Below are positions 27,012 through 36,051 of a DNA stretch of 64,000 nt, in pieces. The notes beneath the pieces are model-generated. The model was not told where the DNA came from, searched no databases, and was given only the letters and a program-made list of their open reading frames with translations. Positions within the stretch are counted from its first letter, which is position 1. The number at the start of each line of letters is the position of its first letter. Origin of the DNA: an uncultured Eubacteriales bacterium (GTDB lineage: Bacteria > Bacillota > Clostridia > Oscillospirales > CAG-382). Where the stretch lies: assembly GCA_934444645.1 (NCBI GenBank), contig CAKSCV010000004.1:83655-147654 (forward strand). The letters run 5' to 3'. A program made the translations under genes and the position numbers.

Positions 27012-27335
27012 ATGGCAGAAGAAACGTTTGACTTTGAAGAAGAAGTTTTTACTCTTACGGACGAAGAAGGCAATGAAAGCGATTTCGAGTTTATCGGAAG
27101 AATTGAGCTCGGGGAAAATACCTATGTGGCTTTAGTTCCGGTAGACGGCGATGAAGAAGAATATGTCATTTTGAAGGTCGATAAGGACGAAAACGGCGAG
27201 GAATATCTCAGCACCATCGAGGACGATGAGGAATTCGATAAGGCGGCAGACGCTTTTGAAGACGAGTTTATGTCGGAAATCGACTATGACGCCGAAGCTG
27301 ACGAAACTGAAAAACCGGACGATACGAATAAATAA
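27012..27335 (+). CDS. DUF1292 family acidic protein
   Basis: A 107-residue, strongly acidic cytoplasmic protein of a family widespread in Firmicutes but of unknown function. The family core is visible: FTLTDEEGNESDFEFIGRIE, then YVALVPVDGDEEEYVILKV and EEYLSTIEDDEEF. In Bacillus-type genomes it often neighbours yrrK and alaS; here it follows rarA with its own promoter, and a structured untranslated stretch follows it. Confidence 0.9.
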   Translation: MAEETFDFEEEVFTLTDEEGNESDFEFIGRIELGENTYVALVPVDGDEEEYVILKVDKDENGEEYLSTIEDDEEFDKAADAFEDEFMSEIDYDAEADETEKPDDTNK

Positions 27336-27668
27336 ACGATCTTTCGCAAATACTGAAGGCGAACCGAAGCAGATATGCTTTGGCTTGTTGTTCGCTGGAG
27401 GGTTCGTGATGTTTGCTCATATAAACCCACATCATGAAAATGGAGTCCGAAGTTCCGAAAGCAGGATGCAGACCTCCTGCACTCTCCCGATTCCCGGATG
27501 AAATATGCCGGAAAAAGGACCGGAGAACGGCAGACGCTGGTAGCACGCAGCCACGGACAGGACACCGCCCTTGCTATACGCAGGGTTTTCATCAGCACCA
27601 CACGGCTCCCCGGCAATATCCTTTAACCCATCATGACGGGCAGCTTCTTTGGCTGCCCGTTTCCTTTT
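27336..27668 (+). ncRNA. Structured untranslated stretch ending in a terminator, candidate non-coding RNA or long 3' UTR
   Basis: No convincing gene occupies this 330-nt stretch. Directly visible hairpins are CCGAAGC/GCTTTGG with AGATAT loop (27364-27383), enclosed by GCGAA/TTCGC; GCAGGA/TCCTGC (27461-27480); and TTCC-GG/CC-GGAA (27491-27512). A strong terminator follows at 27636-27668. The position near rarA recalls 6S RNA (bsrA) in Bacillus, but the elongated rod of 6S is not evident. I do not recognise tmRNA, RNase P, SRP or a riboswitch core. No strong separate promoter is seen, so it may be the 3' part of the DUF1292 transcript. Confidence 0.4.
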
Positions 27669-27669
27669 T
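27636..27669 (+). terminator. Intrinsic terminator
   Basis: ACGGGCAGC (27636-27644) / GCTGCCCGT (27652-27660), 7-nt loop, then TTCCTTTTT. It ends the DUF1292 and untranslated stretch. Confidence 0.85.
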
Positions 27670-27714
27670 GATAAGATAAAATAACCGGCTTTGAGGTGAA
27701 CGGCTATCCATACT

Positions 27715-28719
27715 TTGACCGTTAAAAAAAACGATGCGGACAAGCGGCTTGACCGCTATCTGTTAAAAGCCCTTTGCGGCTTACCGCAGTCGTTGTTATA
27801 TAAATACTTACGTACCAAACGCATTAAATTAAACGGCAAAAAAGCCGATCCGGGTACAATTCTTGCAGAAAACGACGTGATCGAGCTGTATATACCCGAG
27901 GAATTTTTCGGCGAGAAGCCGCAAAACGCCGGGCTTGCCGAGAGATTGGCGCGTCCGGCCTTCGATCTGAAGCCGGAAGAGATTGTGTATGAGGACGAAA
28001 ACATCCTTCTTATCGACAAACCGCAGGGTGAGCTTGTCCATGCCGATATGCCGGGCGAAAAGCCGAAAAATGCCGGTGAAGCCTGCCTTGTCGACCGCCT
28101 TTGCGGCTACTTATACAAAAAGGGCGCATACGACCCGAAAGCCGAAGCAACCTTTGCGCCGGCTTTGTGCAATCGCCTTGACCGCAACACCTGCGGCATC
28201 GTGATTGCTGCCAAAAATGCCAAATCGCTTGCCGTGCTCAACCAGAAGATCCGCGACAGGGAGCTGGAAAAAAAGTATTTGTGCATGGTCTACGGCGTTC
28301 CGAAAGAAAAAAGCGCGACCTTGTCGGATTTTTTGTATAAAGACCGCGCTCAAAACCGCGTGTATATCGCGCATTCGCGCGAAGCTCTCAAAAAAATGCG
28401 GTCTGTAAAATACGACGACGATATCAAAACCGTCGTGACCAAATATAAGGTGTTAAAAGCCTATGAGGACAGAAGCCTTCTTGAGGTGGAGCTTGTTACC
28501 GGGCGCACGCATCAGATCCGCGCGCATTTGGCTTTTATCGGCCATCCCATTGTCGGCGACGGCAAATACGGCGTCAATCATAAGAGCAAAACCGGAAAAA
28601 GCTTTCAAATGCTGTGTTCCTATTACCTGAAATTTTGCTTTACCACCGATGCCGCACATCTATCCTACTTAAACGGACGCACATTCAAAAGCCGCTATAC
28701 CTTGGAATCAACCCGCTGA
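27715..28719 (+). CDS. RluA-family rRNA pseudouridine synthase
   Basis: Isomerises uridine to pseudouridine in RNA (RluA/RluC/RluD type), 334 residues. An N-terminal S4-like domain (KRLDRYLLKALCGLPQSLLY, residues 8-27) is followed by the catalytic domain, with EDENILLIDKPQGELVHAD, the catalytic Asp in CNRLDRNTCG and the end of the fold in TGRTHQIRAHLAFIGHPIVG. The start is TTG at 27715, the only in-frame candidate after a stop; the ribosome site is weak (GAGGTG 16 nt upstream). Confidence 0.9.
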   Translation: MTVKKNDADKRLDRYLLKALCGLPQSLLYKYLRTKRIKLNGKKADPGTILAENDVIELYIPEEFFGEKPQNAGLAERLARPAFDLKPEEIVYEDENILLIDKPQGELVHADMPGEKPKNAGEACLVDRLCGYLYKKGAYDPKAEATFAPALCNRLDRNTCGIVIAAKNAKSLAVLNQKIRDRELEKKYLCMVYGVPKEKSATLSDFLYKDRAQNRVYIAHSREALKKMRSVKYDDDIKTVVTKYKVLKAYEDRSLLEVELVTGRTHQIRAHLAFIGHPIVGDGKYGVNHKSKTGKSFQMLCSYYLKFCFTTDAAHLSYLNGRTFKSRYTLESTR

Positions 28720-28756
28720 ATCCATCCGGTAAAAACAAAATAGGGAGGAACCTGTT

Positions 28757-30250
28757 ATGTACAAGAAGCTTGCCGCCTTTATGCTTTGCAGTTTTTGTTT
28801 CGCTTTCTTTGCCGTATCCGCTGAAACGCTTGTCACCGAGACCGTTTCCGAAAACGGCTTGTTCGGCTTTATGCCGGATACCGAGGCAAACACGTCACTT
28901 GCGGAAGAATCCGTTTGCGACTATCTGCACGACGCAATGCTGCGCTTCGAGACCCGCATCGATGTTTCCGGCTATCAAATCACCCGTGCCGACTTCGGCA
29001 AGTATTTCAGCATGACGCTTGCCATGTATCCGGATCTGTACTACGTTGAAAGTACGTCCTACGGAATCGCCCTCGACGGAAACAATGTTGTTATATTTGC
29101 ACCAAAATACGTAACAACCGACAACGCGGAGATTACGGCTGAGGTTGCCAAAATCAATGCTGCAATGGACGAATATCTTGCCGGCATTGACCCGTATTTA
29201 AGCGATTTGGACAAGCTCCTCATCCTGCATGACCGCTTGGTTCTGTGGAGCTCCTACGACACGACTTACACCAAATACACCGCACGCGATATTTTGGTGG
29301 ACGGAACAGCCGTCTGCCAGGGCTACGCAAACGCCTACTATGCGCTTGCGGCGCGCTTGGGCATCACCGGCGGCATTGTGGTCAGCGACGAGATGAACCA
29401 CGCCTGGAACGCCTTTGTCGTAAACGACTATTGGTACCATGTCGATGCCACCTGGGACGATCCGGTTGCCGATCAGGTCGGCCGCGTGTCGCATAAGCAT
29501 TTTCTCAAAAGCAACGCTGCCATGACCGACAGCTTGAAGCATACCGGCTTCGAACCGCTGACTGGGGACGGCGATATGTACGATAACGCCTTCTGGAACG
29601 ATGTCAAAGCGCAGATTTTCCCGGCAACCTTCGCGTATTTCTACCTTTCGGATTCACAAAAAGCGATATGCAGATATTCGACCTATACCTCCAAAACCGA
29701 AGTGCTATATAAACTAAACCATTATTGGCGTTCGGCAAGCGGCGGTGCATGGGTAGGCGCGTTTTCGGGACTTGCCCTGCGCAACGGACGCTTGTATTTT
29801 AACCTTTCGAACGGCTTGTATTCCTGCGATTTTGAAGGCGGCGATGTTCGTGCCGAGTCGTTTGCCTTGACGGCAGAGCAGGCAAACACCTATTCGCTGT
29901 ACGGAATGTATATGCGCGGCGAAAAGCTGTATTTCGGCATCGGCACAAAAGCAGACGCCGGCAAAACCTCGCTGTACGAGCAATCGTTTATGCTTCCGGC
30001 GATCGATAACCGCTTATATTTGTGCAATCGGATCGATACCGACGTCTCCCTTTATCTTACCTATTACAACGAAGGTCTTGTTCATTGCAACTTCCATACG
30101 TTCGGCAAGCAGAACGGCCGCGTGACGAATTTTACGACGCGTTGGGCGGATAACCTTTTGGTAACGGTCTATGCCAAACCGGATCAGGTGTATTGCATCG
30201 CGATGGACGATAACCTCCGGCCGCTTGCAAAGCCGGTGAAACCGGCGTAA
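28757..30250 (+). CDS. Secreted transglutaminase-like cysteine protease-fold protein
   Basis: A 497-residue exported protein. The signal peptide is MYKKLAAFMLCSFCFAFFAV, with cleavage near SAET. The transglutaminase-like core (about residues 150-245) has the Cys in GTAVCQGYANAYYALA, the His in NHAWNAFVV and the Asp in HVDATWDDP, so the triad is complete. The second half (about 290-490) looks like a beta-propeller or beta-rich domain with YFNLSNGLYSCDFEGG-type repeats. Such proteins are thought to be peptidases or crosslinking enzymes at the cell surface. The start follows AGGGAGGAACC. Confidence 0.85.
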   Translation: MYKKLAAFMLCSFCFAFFAVSAETLVTETVSENGLFGFMPDTEANTSLAEESVCDYLHDAMLRFETRIDVSGYQITRADFGKYFSMTLAMYPDLYYVESTSYGIALDGNNVVIFAPKYVTTDNAEITAEVAKINAAMDEYLAGIDPYLSDLDKLLILHDRLVLWSSYDTTYTKYTARDILVDGTAVCQGYANAYYALAARLGITGGIVVSDEMNHAWNAFVVNDYWYHVDATWDDPVADQVGRVSHKHFLKSNAAMTDSLKHTGFEPLTGDGDMYDNAFWNDVKAQIFPATFAYFYLSDSQKAICRYSTYTSKTEVLYKLNHYWRSASGGAWVGAFSGLALRNGRLYFNLSNGLYSCDFEGGDVRAESFALTAEQANTYSLYGMYMRGEKLYFGIGTKADAGKTSLYEQSFMLPAIDNRLYLCNRIDTDVSLYLTYYNEGLVHCNFHTFGKQNGRVTNFTTRWADNLLVTVYAKPDQVYCIAMDDNLRPLAKPVKPA

Positions 30251-30268
30251 AGCGATTAACCGAAAATA

Positions 30269-30302
30269 AAAACCGAGGACAAAAACGATCCTCGGTTTTT
30301 TT
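30269..30302. terminator. Intrinsic terminator between convergent genes
   Basis: AAAACCGAGGA (30269-30279) / TCCTCGGTTTT (30289-30299), followed by T runs. It serves the plus-strand secreted protein gene, and A runs on the other side serve the minus-strand gene. Confidence 0.9.
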
Positions 30303-30306
30303 GCAC

Positions 30307-32658
30307 TTATAAGTTCAAATGCACGGTTGGTTTGTGCTTGTACATTTCCTTGTCGGCAGCCGAAATGGCTTCGTCCAAGCTGCCGGCACGATATGCGCCG
30401 CCGATGCTGACAGCGAAAGATAAATCCGGATAACCGGTTAACGTTGCCGCATGAACGGCTTTTTGAAGTCTCTCGGTCTTTTCGCGGAATTCGTGTTCTG
30501 AAATGCTGTTGAAAATGAGTAAAAACTCGTCGCCGCCGTAGCGGATGAGAACACTGTTGCTGCCGGCCTCGCGCGCAATGGTATCGACTATGAGCTTTAA
30601 CGCCGTGTCGCCGACCGGGTGTCCGTAGGTGTCGTTGATGTGCTTGAAATTGTCGATATCGATCAAAGCAACAGCGTCGGATTTTTCAAAGCTGTCTTTG
30701 AAATCCTCCAAATACATGCGCGAATAGGCGGCAGTTAAAGAATCCTTGTAGAAATCGAGCAATAACAAACGCGTGCGGTCGGAAACCGCCGAAGATTCGG
30801 CTTTGCTGTCAGCCAAATTGAGTGCAATTTCCAATACCACGTCTTTTCCGCAGACATTTATAGATTTCGAAATTACCGAATACAGCTCGTTTCCCTTGTT
30901 CTCCAGCTTGGTTTTCAAGCCTTGACACTGCTGTGCTTCTCCCGAGCTGCAATACCTGCAGCATTTGTCGCGCTGCCAGTATTCGTAGCATTTGACGGGG
31001 GATTTTTGTAAAGTGTTGTTGTCGGAAATGTGCAGTACACTGTAATCGGTCGGATCAACTAACCGTACAACGTTGAAAATTTGCTTCATCCAGTCGAAGG
31101 ACATTTCAAAGGTCGTTTTATCCGGAATAATTTGCCGGATGCCGGCTTTGACGGTGGCGTCGTGGATATCCGTAAATTGTCCCAAAGCACAGGTGCAAAC
31201 TCCCTCCGATGACCAAATACTGCGTGCATTGAGCTTGTGCCAGCGGTATTCGCCGTTTACCTCAATAAGCACCGTCAGGCACACATCCGGATTTTCGGGT
31301 GTTGTCTCTTGCATTTTGTCAAACAGCAATTGCCAATCGGCTTGTGACAGAACCCGGATCATGTTTTCCTTCGGCGAATTCAAGAAGAATTCCTGCGTCT
31401 TTGCATTCGGTTCGTAGGTATTGCAGAACGTGATTTTTTTCGACATATAGTCGTATTCGAACTGAATGCCGCCAAGCAACGTTTTGAAAAAATCTTTTTT
31501 CTGCTTTTCATAAGTAAAAAGACACTCGGCGCGGTTGTCTGACGGCAGCTTTCGGCCGCTTAACGCCTCAACGGTAAGCTTTTGAGCTTCGGCGGAATAA
31601 TCGATTGCTTCCGGCGTTTGAAGGTTGATTTCCTGCAGCTTGTCGGAAACCTCCGCTAAGCATTGCAGTAAAAGCGGGTTGAATACGCCGCATTCGCCGC
31701 CGAGGATCATTTTAATGGCTTTTTCATGGGAAAAGGCTTTTTTGTAGCAGCGGTCACTTATCAGCGCGTCATATACATCGGCAAGAGAAACCACCTGTGC
31801 CGAGATCGGAATCGCATCACCGCATAAACCGTCCGGATAGCCGTTTCCGTCCCAGCGTTCATGATGCCAGCGGCAGATTTCGTGCGCGGTGTGCAGAGCC
31901 TCCGAGGCGCGCGAAATGCGTGTGGTGCAGATGATGTTTGCCCCTTGCAGCGTATGCGATTTCATGATTTCCCATTCTTCGTCTGTAAGCGGACCGGGCT
32001 TGTTGAGGATCTTTTTCGGAATCAAGATTTTGCCGATGTCGTGTAAGGAGGATAGGGAGGCAATGTCGGATATTCTCTTTTCCGTCAAATCGTAGCGATC
32101 GGTAAGAGAAGCAAGCTTGTGTAGGAGAATGTCGGAAATGTTGCGTATGTTTAATGTGTGCTTGCCGGATTCGTTGTTGCGGTATTCTATGGTGTGGCTG
32201 AATATGCCGATCATGGCACTGTTGATCTCTTCGCGGTCGCGAACCTGTTCCTCCACCAAGCGGACAAGCTGCCGCTGCTTGTTGTAGAGTATTAACGTGT
32301 TTTCTACACGGAAACGCAAGGCTGCGGCTGAGAAGGGACGAAGAATGTAGTCGGCGGCACCGAGTGCATAGGCTTTGTGCAGACAGTCGTAGTCGCTTTC
32401 GCGGATCATGACCACAACCGGGATATCTTCGAGCCAATGCTGTTCGTTCAGAATCCGCAAAACATCAAATCCGCCCATGACCGGCAAATGAAAATCCAAA
32501 AGAATGATATCGGCCTTGCTTCCGCTGCTTAAATAATCGATTAAGGTTGCACTGTTGTCTGCATAGGCATAAGAATACGCATCGCCTAAAATATCGGAGA
32601 TGAGCGTTTGACTGCTTTGGGAAGCATCGGCAACAACAACGTGCTTTTTGCTGTTCAT
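30307..32658 (-). CDS. Multidomain cyclic-di-GMP protein: degenerate receiver, HD-GYP, PAS-like, GGDEF
   Basis: A 783-residue signalling protein. Residues 5-125 form a receiver-like domain with the acceptor Asp at 55 (LLDFHLPVMGG), but the conserved Thr/Ser is not seen in VVMIRESD and the conserved Lys is Arg in YILRPF. An HD-GYP phosphodiesterase follows (about 175-340) with HDIGK and WHHERWDGNGYP intact. A PAS-like part (about 410-520) and a Cys-rich linker (CYEYWQRDKCCRYCSSGEA) lead to a C-terminal GGDEF domain with RYGGDEFLLIF. Both c-di-GMP breakdown and synthesis motifs are present. The ATG at 32658 follows CAGGAG. Confidence 0.88.
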   Translation of the reverse strand: MNSKKHVVVADASQSSQTLISDILGDAYSYAYADNSATLIDYLSSGSKADIILLDFHLPVMGGFDVLRILNEQHWLEDIPVVVMIRESDYDCLHKAYALGAADYILRPFSAAALRFRVENTLILYNKQRQLVRLVEEQVRDREEINSAMIGIFSHTIEYRNNESGKHTLNIRNISDILLHKLASLTDRYDLTEKRISDIASLSSLHDIGKILIPKKILNKPGPLTDEEWEIMKSHTLQGANIICTTRISRASEALHTAHEICRWHHERWDGNGYPDGLCGDAIPISAQVVSLADVYDALISDRCYKKAFSHEKAIKMILGGECGVFNPLLLQCLAEVSDKLQEINLQTPEAIDYSAEAQKLTVEALSGRKLPSDNRAECLFTYEKQKKDFFKTLLGGIQFEYDYMSKKITFCNTYEPNAKTQEFFLNSPKENMIRVLSQADWQLLFDKMQETTPENPDVCLTVLIEVNGEYRWHKLNARSIWSSEGVCTCALGQFTDIHDATVKAGIRQIIPDKTTFEMSFDWMKQIFNVVRLVDPTDYSVLHISDNNTLQKSPVKCYEYWQRDKCCRYCSSGEAQQCQGLKTKLENKGNELYSVISKSINVCGKDVVLEIALNLADSKAESSAVSDRTRLLLLDFYKDSLTAAYSRMYLEDFKDSFEKSDAVALIDIDNFKHINDTYGHPVGDTALKLIVDTIAREAGSNSVLIRYGGDEFLLIFNSISEHEFREKTERLQKAVHAATLTGYPDLSFAVSIGGAYRAGSLDEAISAADKEMYKHKPTVHLNL

Positions 32659-32820
32659 AGACGGTTCTCCTGCTTTCGTAAAAGTCGGCTTGTGTTTGCT
32701 TCGCAAGCACGGAGCGTATAAAGGTGTTAACGCCAAACAATACTGCTGTTTTTGTTTATTCAAAACGCATATCCTGTCGGAAATCTGTAACGGCGGCAGG
32801 AGTGATTTTTGACGAAAAAA

Positions 32821-33306
32821 TTATGCTAATTCCACGAGCTCCATCGGCGTTCCGTGTTCCCGTATCAGTTTGACCAAATCATCGGTTTCGAGCCATACGG
32901 TTGCGGTGTTGTCATTTGGATGAATGCCGATCTTGTGGCCGAGAAATTCTGAATCCAAATAGAAAAACACGCGTTTTTCGCTGTCATTTAACAGACCGAG
33001 CGGCGTGACCGAGCCGGGAGTCAGCTGTAAAATGTCAAATAAATCCTCTGCAGATGCAAATGAAAGGTTGCGCAGCCCGTGAGCTTTGCGGAATTCCTTC
33101 AGATCCACGCGCTTTTCGCCGCGCACGGTGATCAAATAGAAGTTTTTCTTTTTATCATCGCGCACAAATAGGTTTTTGGCGTCCCATTCAGGGTAGGGAA
33201 GCTCAAGTGCATCAAGTTCCTCCATGTTGTAGACCGCTTTGTGCTCGGTGCATTCATAGGAAATGCCGTGTTCGTTCAAATAGTTGTAGATGTCGGCTTT
33301 GTTCAT
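32821..33306 (-). CDS. ProX/PrdX-type prolyl-tRNA editing protein (YbaK-like)
   Basis: A 161-residue trans-editing deacylase of the ProX group, expected to clear Ala-tRNA(Pro). It shows the family N-terminus KADIYNYLNEHGISYECTEH, AKNLFVRDDKKKNFYLITV with the catalytic Lys region, TPGSVTPLGLLND and the C-terminal FYLDSEFLGHKIGIHPNDN. The start at 33306 follows AAAAGGTGATTAAC. A leader with a terminator and a consensus-like promoter lies upstream at 33375-33568, so expression is probably under leader control. Confidence 0.9.
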   Translation of the reverse strand: MNKADIYNYLNEHGISYECTEHKAVYNMEELDALELPYPEWDAKNLFVRDDKKKNFYLITVRGEKRVDLKEFRKAHGLRNLSFASAEDLFDILQLTPGSVTPLGLLNDSEKRVFFYLDSEFLGHKIGIHPNDNTATVWLETDDLVKLIREHGTPMELVELA

Positions 33307-33374
33307 GTTAATCACCTTTTTTTGCAAATTTTGTACTGAGTTATTTTGAAGCAAGCTCTGTTTGCGGAAAAATC

Positions 33375-33534
33375 TGAAAAAAGCGTATGCACAGGACGAT
33401 GTGCATACGCTTGCAGGCTTGTCTTTGTGCCGTGATGCAGAATCTGTTCCGCAAACTGTGTTTTATCTGTCAGTGTCGAGCTTCTGTTAGAATGCCGTTA
33501 CGTTTGCTTTGTATGGCGATTCTTGAGAAAATTT
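33375..33534 (-). ncRNA. Candidate small RNA or attenuated leader upstream of the ProX-type gene
   Basis: On the minus strand, a promoter (33540-33568) is followed by about 160 nt without a credible ORF, ending in a 13-bp terminator hairpin (AAGCGTATGCACA complement, 33381-33393 / 33400-33412) and T run at 33377-33382. A 10-bp inverted repeat, GTTTGCGGAA (33360-33369) and TTCCGCAAAC (33447-33456), encloses the terminator and could be a competing long-range stem. It lies 70 nt upstream of the deacylase start, so either an independent sRNA or a transcription-attenuating leader fits. Family unknown. Confidence 0.5.
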
Positions 33535-33762
33535 TATTCATTATACCATGCTTCCGTCAAATGTTCAAGCTTTAATTTTGAACGCAAACATTTGTTTATA
33601 ATATTTTTACATTCTTATGCTCTTGATTTTACAATGCAAGTGCAAACAAAAAACGGACATACGTTTTTTCTGCTTATTCGCTTATTGAAAAGTGCAAATA
33701 TCAACAGTGATGGCTGTAAATCCTTTTGTTTAAAAATGATAACGATAACTATAATTTTGTTA
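33413..33762. other. Intergenic stretch, largely without a protein gene
   Basis: Between the candidate RNA and the secreted-protein gene the sequence is AT-rich and I see no ORF with a ribosome site worth reporting. The part below 33540 holds the candidate RNA; from 33569 to 33762 I see nothing else distinct. Confidence 0.6.
33540..33568 (-). promoter_or_regulatory. Promoter of the candidate minus-strand RNA
   Basis: Minus strand TTGAAC (complement of 33563-33568), 17 nt, TATAAT (complement of 33540-33545), with an extended -10 TGG. Confidence 0.75.
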
Positions 33763-33791
33763 TTGATATCCTCTGAGGGATGTGTTATATT
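33763..33791 (+). promoter_or_regulatory. Sigma-A promoter of the InlB-repeat secreted protein
   Basis: TTGATA (33763-33768), 17 nt, TATATT (33786-33791), with extended -10 TGT; 40 nt before the start. Confidence 0.8.
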
Positions 33792-33831
33792 TAAAAAAAG
33801 AACAAAATTGCAATAAAAGGAGCAAAAAGTC

Positions 33832-36036
33832 ATGAAAAAAGCACTCACACTTGCACTTGCTTCTCTGTTATGCTCCGTGTCATGCATTGAAGCGCTTGCT
33901 TTCGAACCGGAAACGGTTGAGACGGCAAATGAAGTTACGGAACAAACCGTCTTTCAAGCGGCACTTGCCGAAGAGGACGAAAACACGGTGGACGGCTATC
34001 TCAAGAATGACCCGGCTTACGGCACGCTCTACTACTATAACAGTTTTAACGACGGCGTGACGATTGACGGCTCAAAGCTTACCGGACAAACCTACTTTGA
34101 TAAAAAGCTTGCCGGTGAAATGTTGGGAAGCGGCTTCTCCATCAACGGCTCTAACTACACCCTCACGCTTGAAGCGGCAGAGGCAGATAGTGCCGATAAG
34201 GCCTTAAAGATTACCGCCTCCGGCGCACTTTCTTTTCCAAGAATCACCATCAATTCCCAATATTATGCCAAAAAGCTCGGTATCTATACGCTTGTTTTCG
34301 ACTGCAAAAAAACCACCGGCTCGGTGAATTTGGCGGCCAGTGTCAGTCAGTATTTTGATGGGAATCCCAATGCCTTTTCGGTGCGTTCGCCCCTTTCCGC
34401 CGCTTCCGATGCTTGGACGAAAGACCTTACGTACAGTGTAACGGTGGATGGAAAAACAAAGGATAGCGGAAAGAACGCCATTGCCTACTTTTCTCGCTTT
34501 GATCTGTATGACTTGCGCAGTTCTGTTGCCGAAGGAACAACGTTTTCCATTGACAACGTCCGCCTGTACTATAAACCGGCCGTGCAGGTGACCTACAATT
34601 ACAACCTCCCGGCCGAAACCGCAACGGTTTATGATCTTGCAAAAGTGAATACCGTGTATGATACGACCGTTACCTCCGCGTTAGCCGAAGTCGGTGCGGC
34701 TGTTCCGGAGCTTTATATTCCGGGCTATTCCTTTGTCGGCTGGAAAGACGCAGAAGGCAATCCGGCGGAATACTATACAGCAGCCGCTTCCGGTCTTACG
34801 CTGACCGCCCAGTGGGAAGCCGTAAAACCCGGTTACAACATGCTTACCGGAACGACCGAAAAAGCCGATTTTGAGAACGGCGGCAGACAGTACTTCTATC
34901 TCGGCTGGGTCGGCACGAACGGCGCAAGAAGCGTGGAAAGCTTCACGCTCGGCGACAATACAAGACGAGTTTTAAGAGTATCCGGCGTTGCTACACAATA
35001 TCCGACACTTGTGTGGCCGGTGAAGCTTGAAAGCGATCGCCCGTATACCTTCGTTTGGGACAGCTACGCGGATTTAGCAATCAACAGCTTTAATATCTGG
35101 AATTTATATCCCAATTCGGAAAACAAGCATTTCGGCTTCGGTGTAAATGCCTGCGCTGAGGCAAACCAAAACGGTGAATGGTATACCAACTGCGGCACAA
35201 CGGAAATCGGCTGCGTCGGCAACAAGAGCGACGGCGCGATGGTTCAGTTGGATTTTACGTACAGGAGCTACGCATCGGACAGCTTTAATATGTATTTTGA
35301 CAACCTTGCCGTTTACCCGAGCTATAAGATTACGTACATTTTGCCGGATGGCAGCGAAGTCTGTGACTATGTATCCTATGACAAAGCTGCCGGTTTTCCG
35401 GAAACCTACACGCCGAAAGCAGCTCTTTTGGGCGCCAAGCGCTATAAGCTTGCAGCGGACGGAGAAAGCTATTCTTTCGGCACGCCGATCCCGCTTGCCA
35501 ATGCCGATATCACGCTTTATGCCGTTACGGACGGTTATGAGGTAACCGCCGAAAATGTATTCTCCTACCGTGCGCCGAGCGAAGCTGTCAGCGCAGGCAT
35601 CCGTTTCCGTGCAAACGTCAGCGCACTGGTTCTTGCCGATTCCGATGAATTTGGCTTTATCGTGGCACGCACGGCACTTCTTAACGGCGAAGAGCTGAAG
35701 TTCAATGCCGATTCGGCGCATACGGTTTATTCCGCGGACGGCAAAAATTTCACCGGAAAAACCGATGGTCAAGTGAAATACACCGGAGCGGTAAACCACA
35801 ACAAGAACGGCGTAAATATTATATATGACGTGGATAAAGATACCAACAACACCCGTTTTGCCTGTATGCTTGTCAATTTGGACAAGGGCTATACAAGCGG
35901 CGGAACGACGCACGAAAATCGTTACGACGTCGAATTCACGGTTCGCCCGTATGTCATTATTGCCGGAAAAACCTATTATGGCGACAGCACCTCCAAGAGC
36001 TACAATGACATTGCCGCAACAAGCGAAAATGCATAA
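33832..36036 (+). CDS. Secreted beta-rich protein with an InlB-type repeat, probably surface glycan-related
   Basis: A 734-residue exported protein. The signal peptide is MKKALTLALASLLCSVSC with cleavage near ALAFE, so no lipobox is assumed. Two carbohydrate-binding-like beta-sandwich regions (about 60-250 and 335-500) with FSIDNVRLYYK and FNMYFDNLAVYPSYK endings flank a Listeria-Bacteroides repeat at about 255-335 (VTYNYNLPAETATV to LTAQWEA). A second such segment starts ITYILPDGSEVCDYV near residue 500. The C-terminal 180 residues (from AGIRFRANV) match no family I know but recur in clostridial surface proteins. AAAGGAG precedes the start. A small acidic peptide follows 15 nt after it. Confidence 0.75.
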   Translation: MKKALTLALASLLCSVSCIEALAFEPETVETANEVTEQTVFQAALAEEDENTVDGYLKNDPAYGTLYYYNSFNDGVTIDGSKLTGQTYFDKKLAGEMLGSGFSINGSNYTLTLEAAEADSADKALKITASGALSFPRITINSQYYAKKLGIYTLVFDCKKTTGSVNLAASVSQYFDGNPNAFSVRSPLSAASDAWTKDLTYSVTVDGKTKDSGKNAIAYFSRFDLYDLRSSVAEGTTFSIDNVRLYYKPAVQVTYNYNLPAETATVYDLAKVNTVYDTTVTSALAEVGAAVPELYIPGYSFVGWKDAEGNPAEYYTAAASGLTLTAQWEAVKPGYNMLTGTTEKADFENGGRQYFYLGWVGTNGARSVESFTLGDNTRRVLRVSGVATQYPTLVWPVKLESDRPYTFVWDSYADLAINSFNIWNLYPNSENKHFGFGVNACAEANQNGEWYTNCGTTEIGCVGNKSDGAMVQLDFTYRSYASDSFNMYFDNLAVYPSYKITYILPDGSEVCDYVSYDKAAGFPETYTPKAALLGAKRYKLAADGESYSFGTPIPLANADITLYAVTDGYEVTAENVFSYRAPSEAVSAGIRFRANVSALVLADSDEFGFIVARTALLNGEELKFNADSAHTVYSADGKNFTGKTDGQVKYTGAVNHNKNGVNIIYDVDKDTNNTRFACMLVNLDKGYTSGGTTHENRYDVEFTVRPYVIIAGKTYYGDSTSKSYNDIAATSENA

Positions 36037-36051
36037 CCGGGAGGTATTGCA

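Noticed and set aside
27336..27668. tmRNA, RNase P RNA or SRP RNA
   Set aside because: None of their conserved cores (tmRNA tRNA-like ends, GAGGAAAGTCC, GGAAGGAAGC) is present.
27432..27743. A minus-strand open frame of about 100 codons in the untranslated stretch
   Set aside because: No ribosome site, no similarity I can recognise, and it runs through the terminator and the start of the RluA gene.
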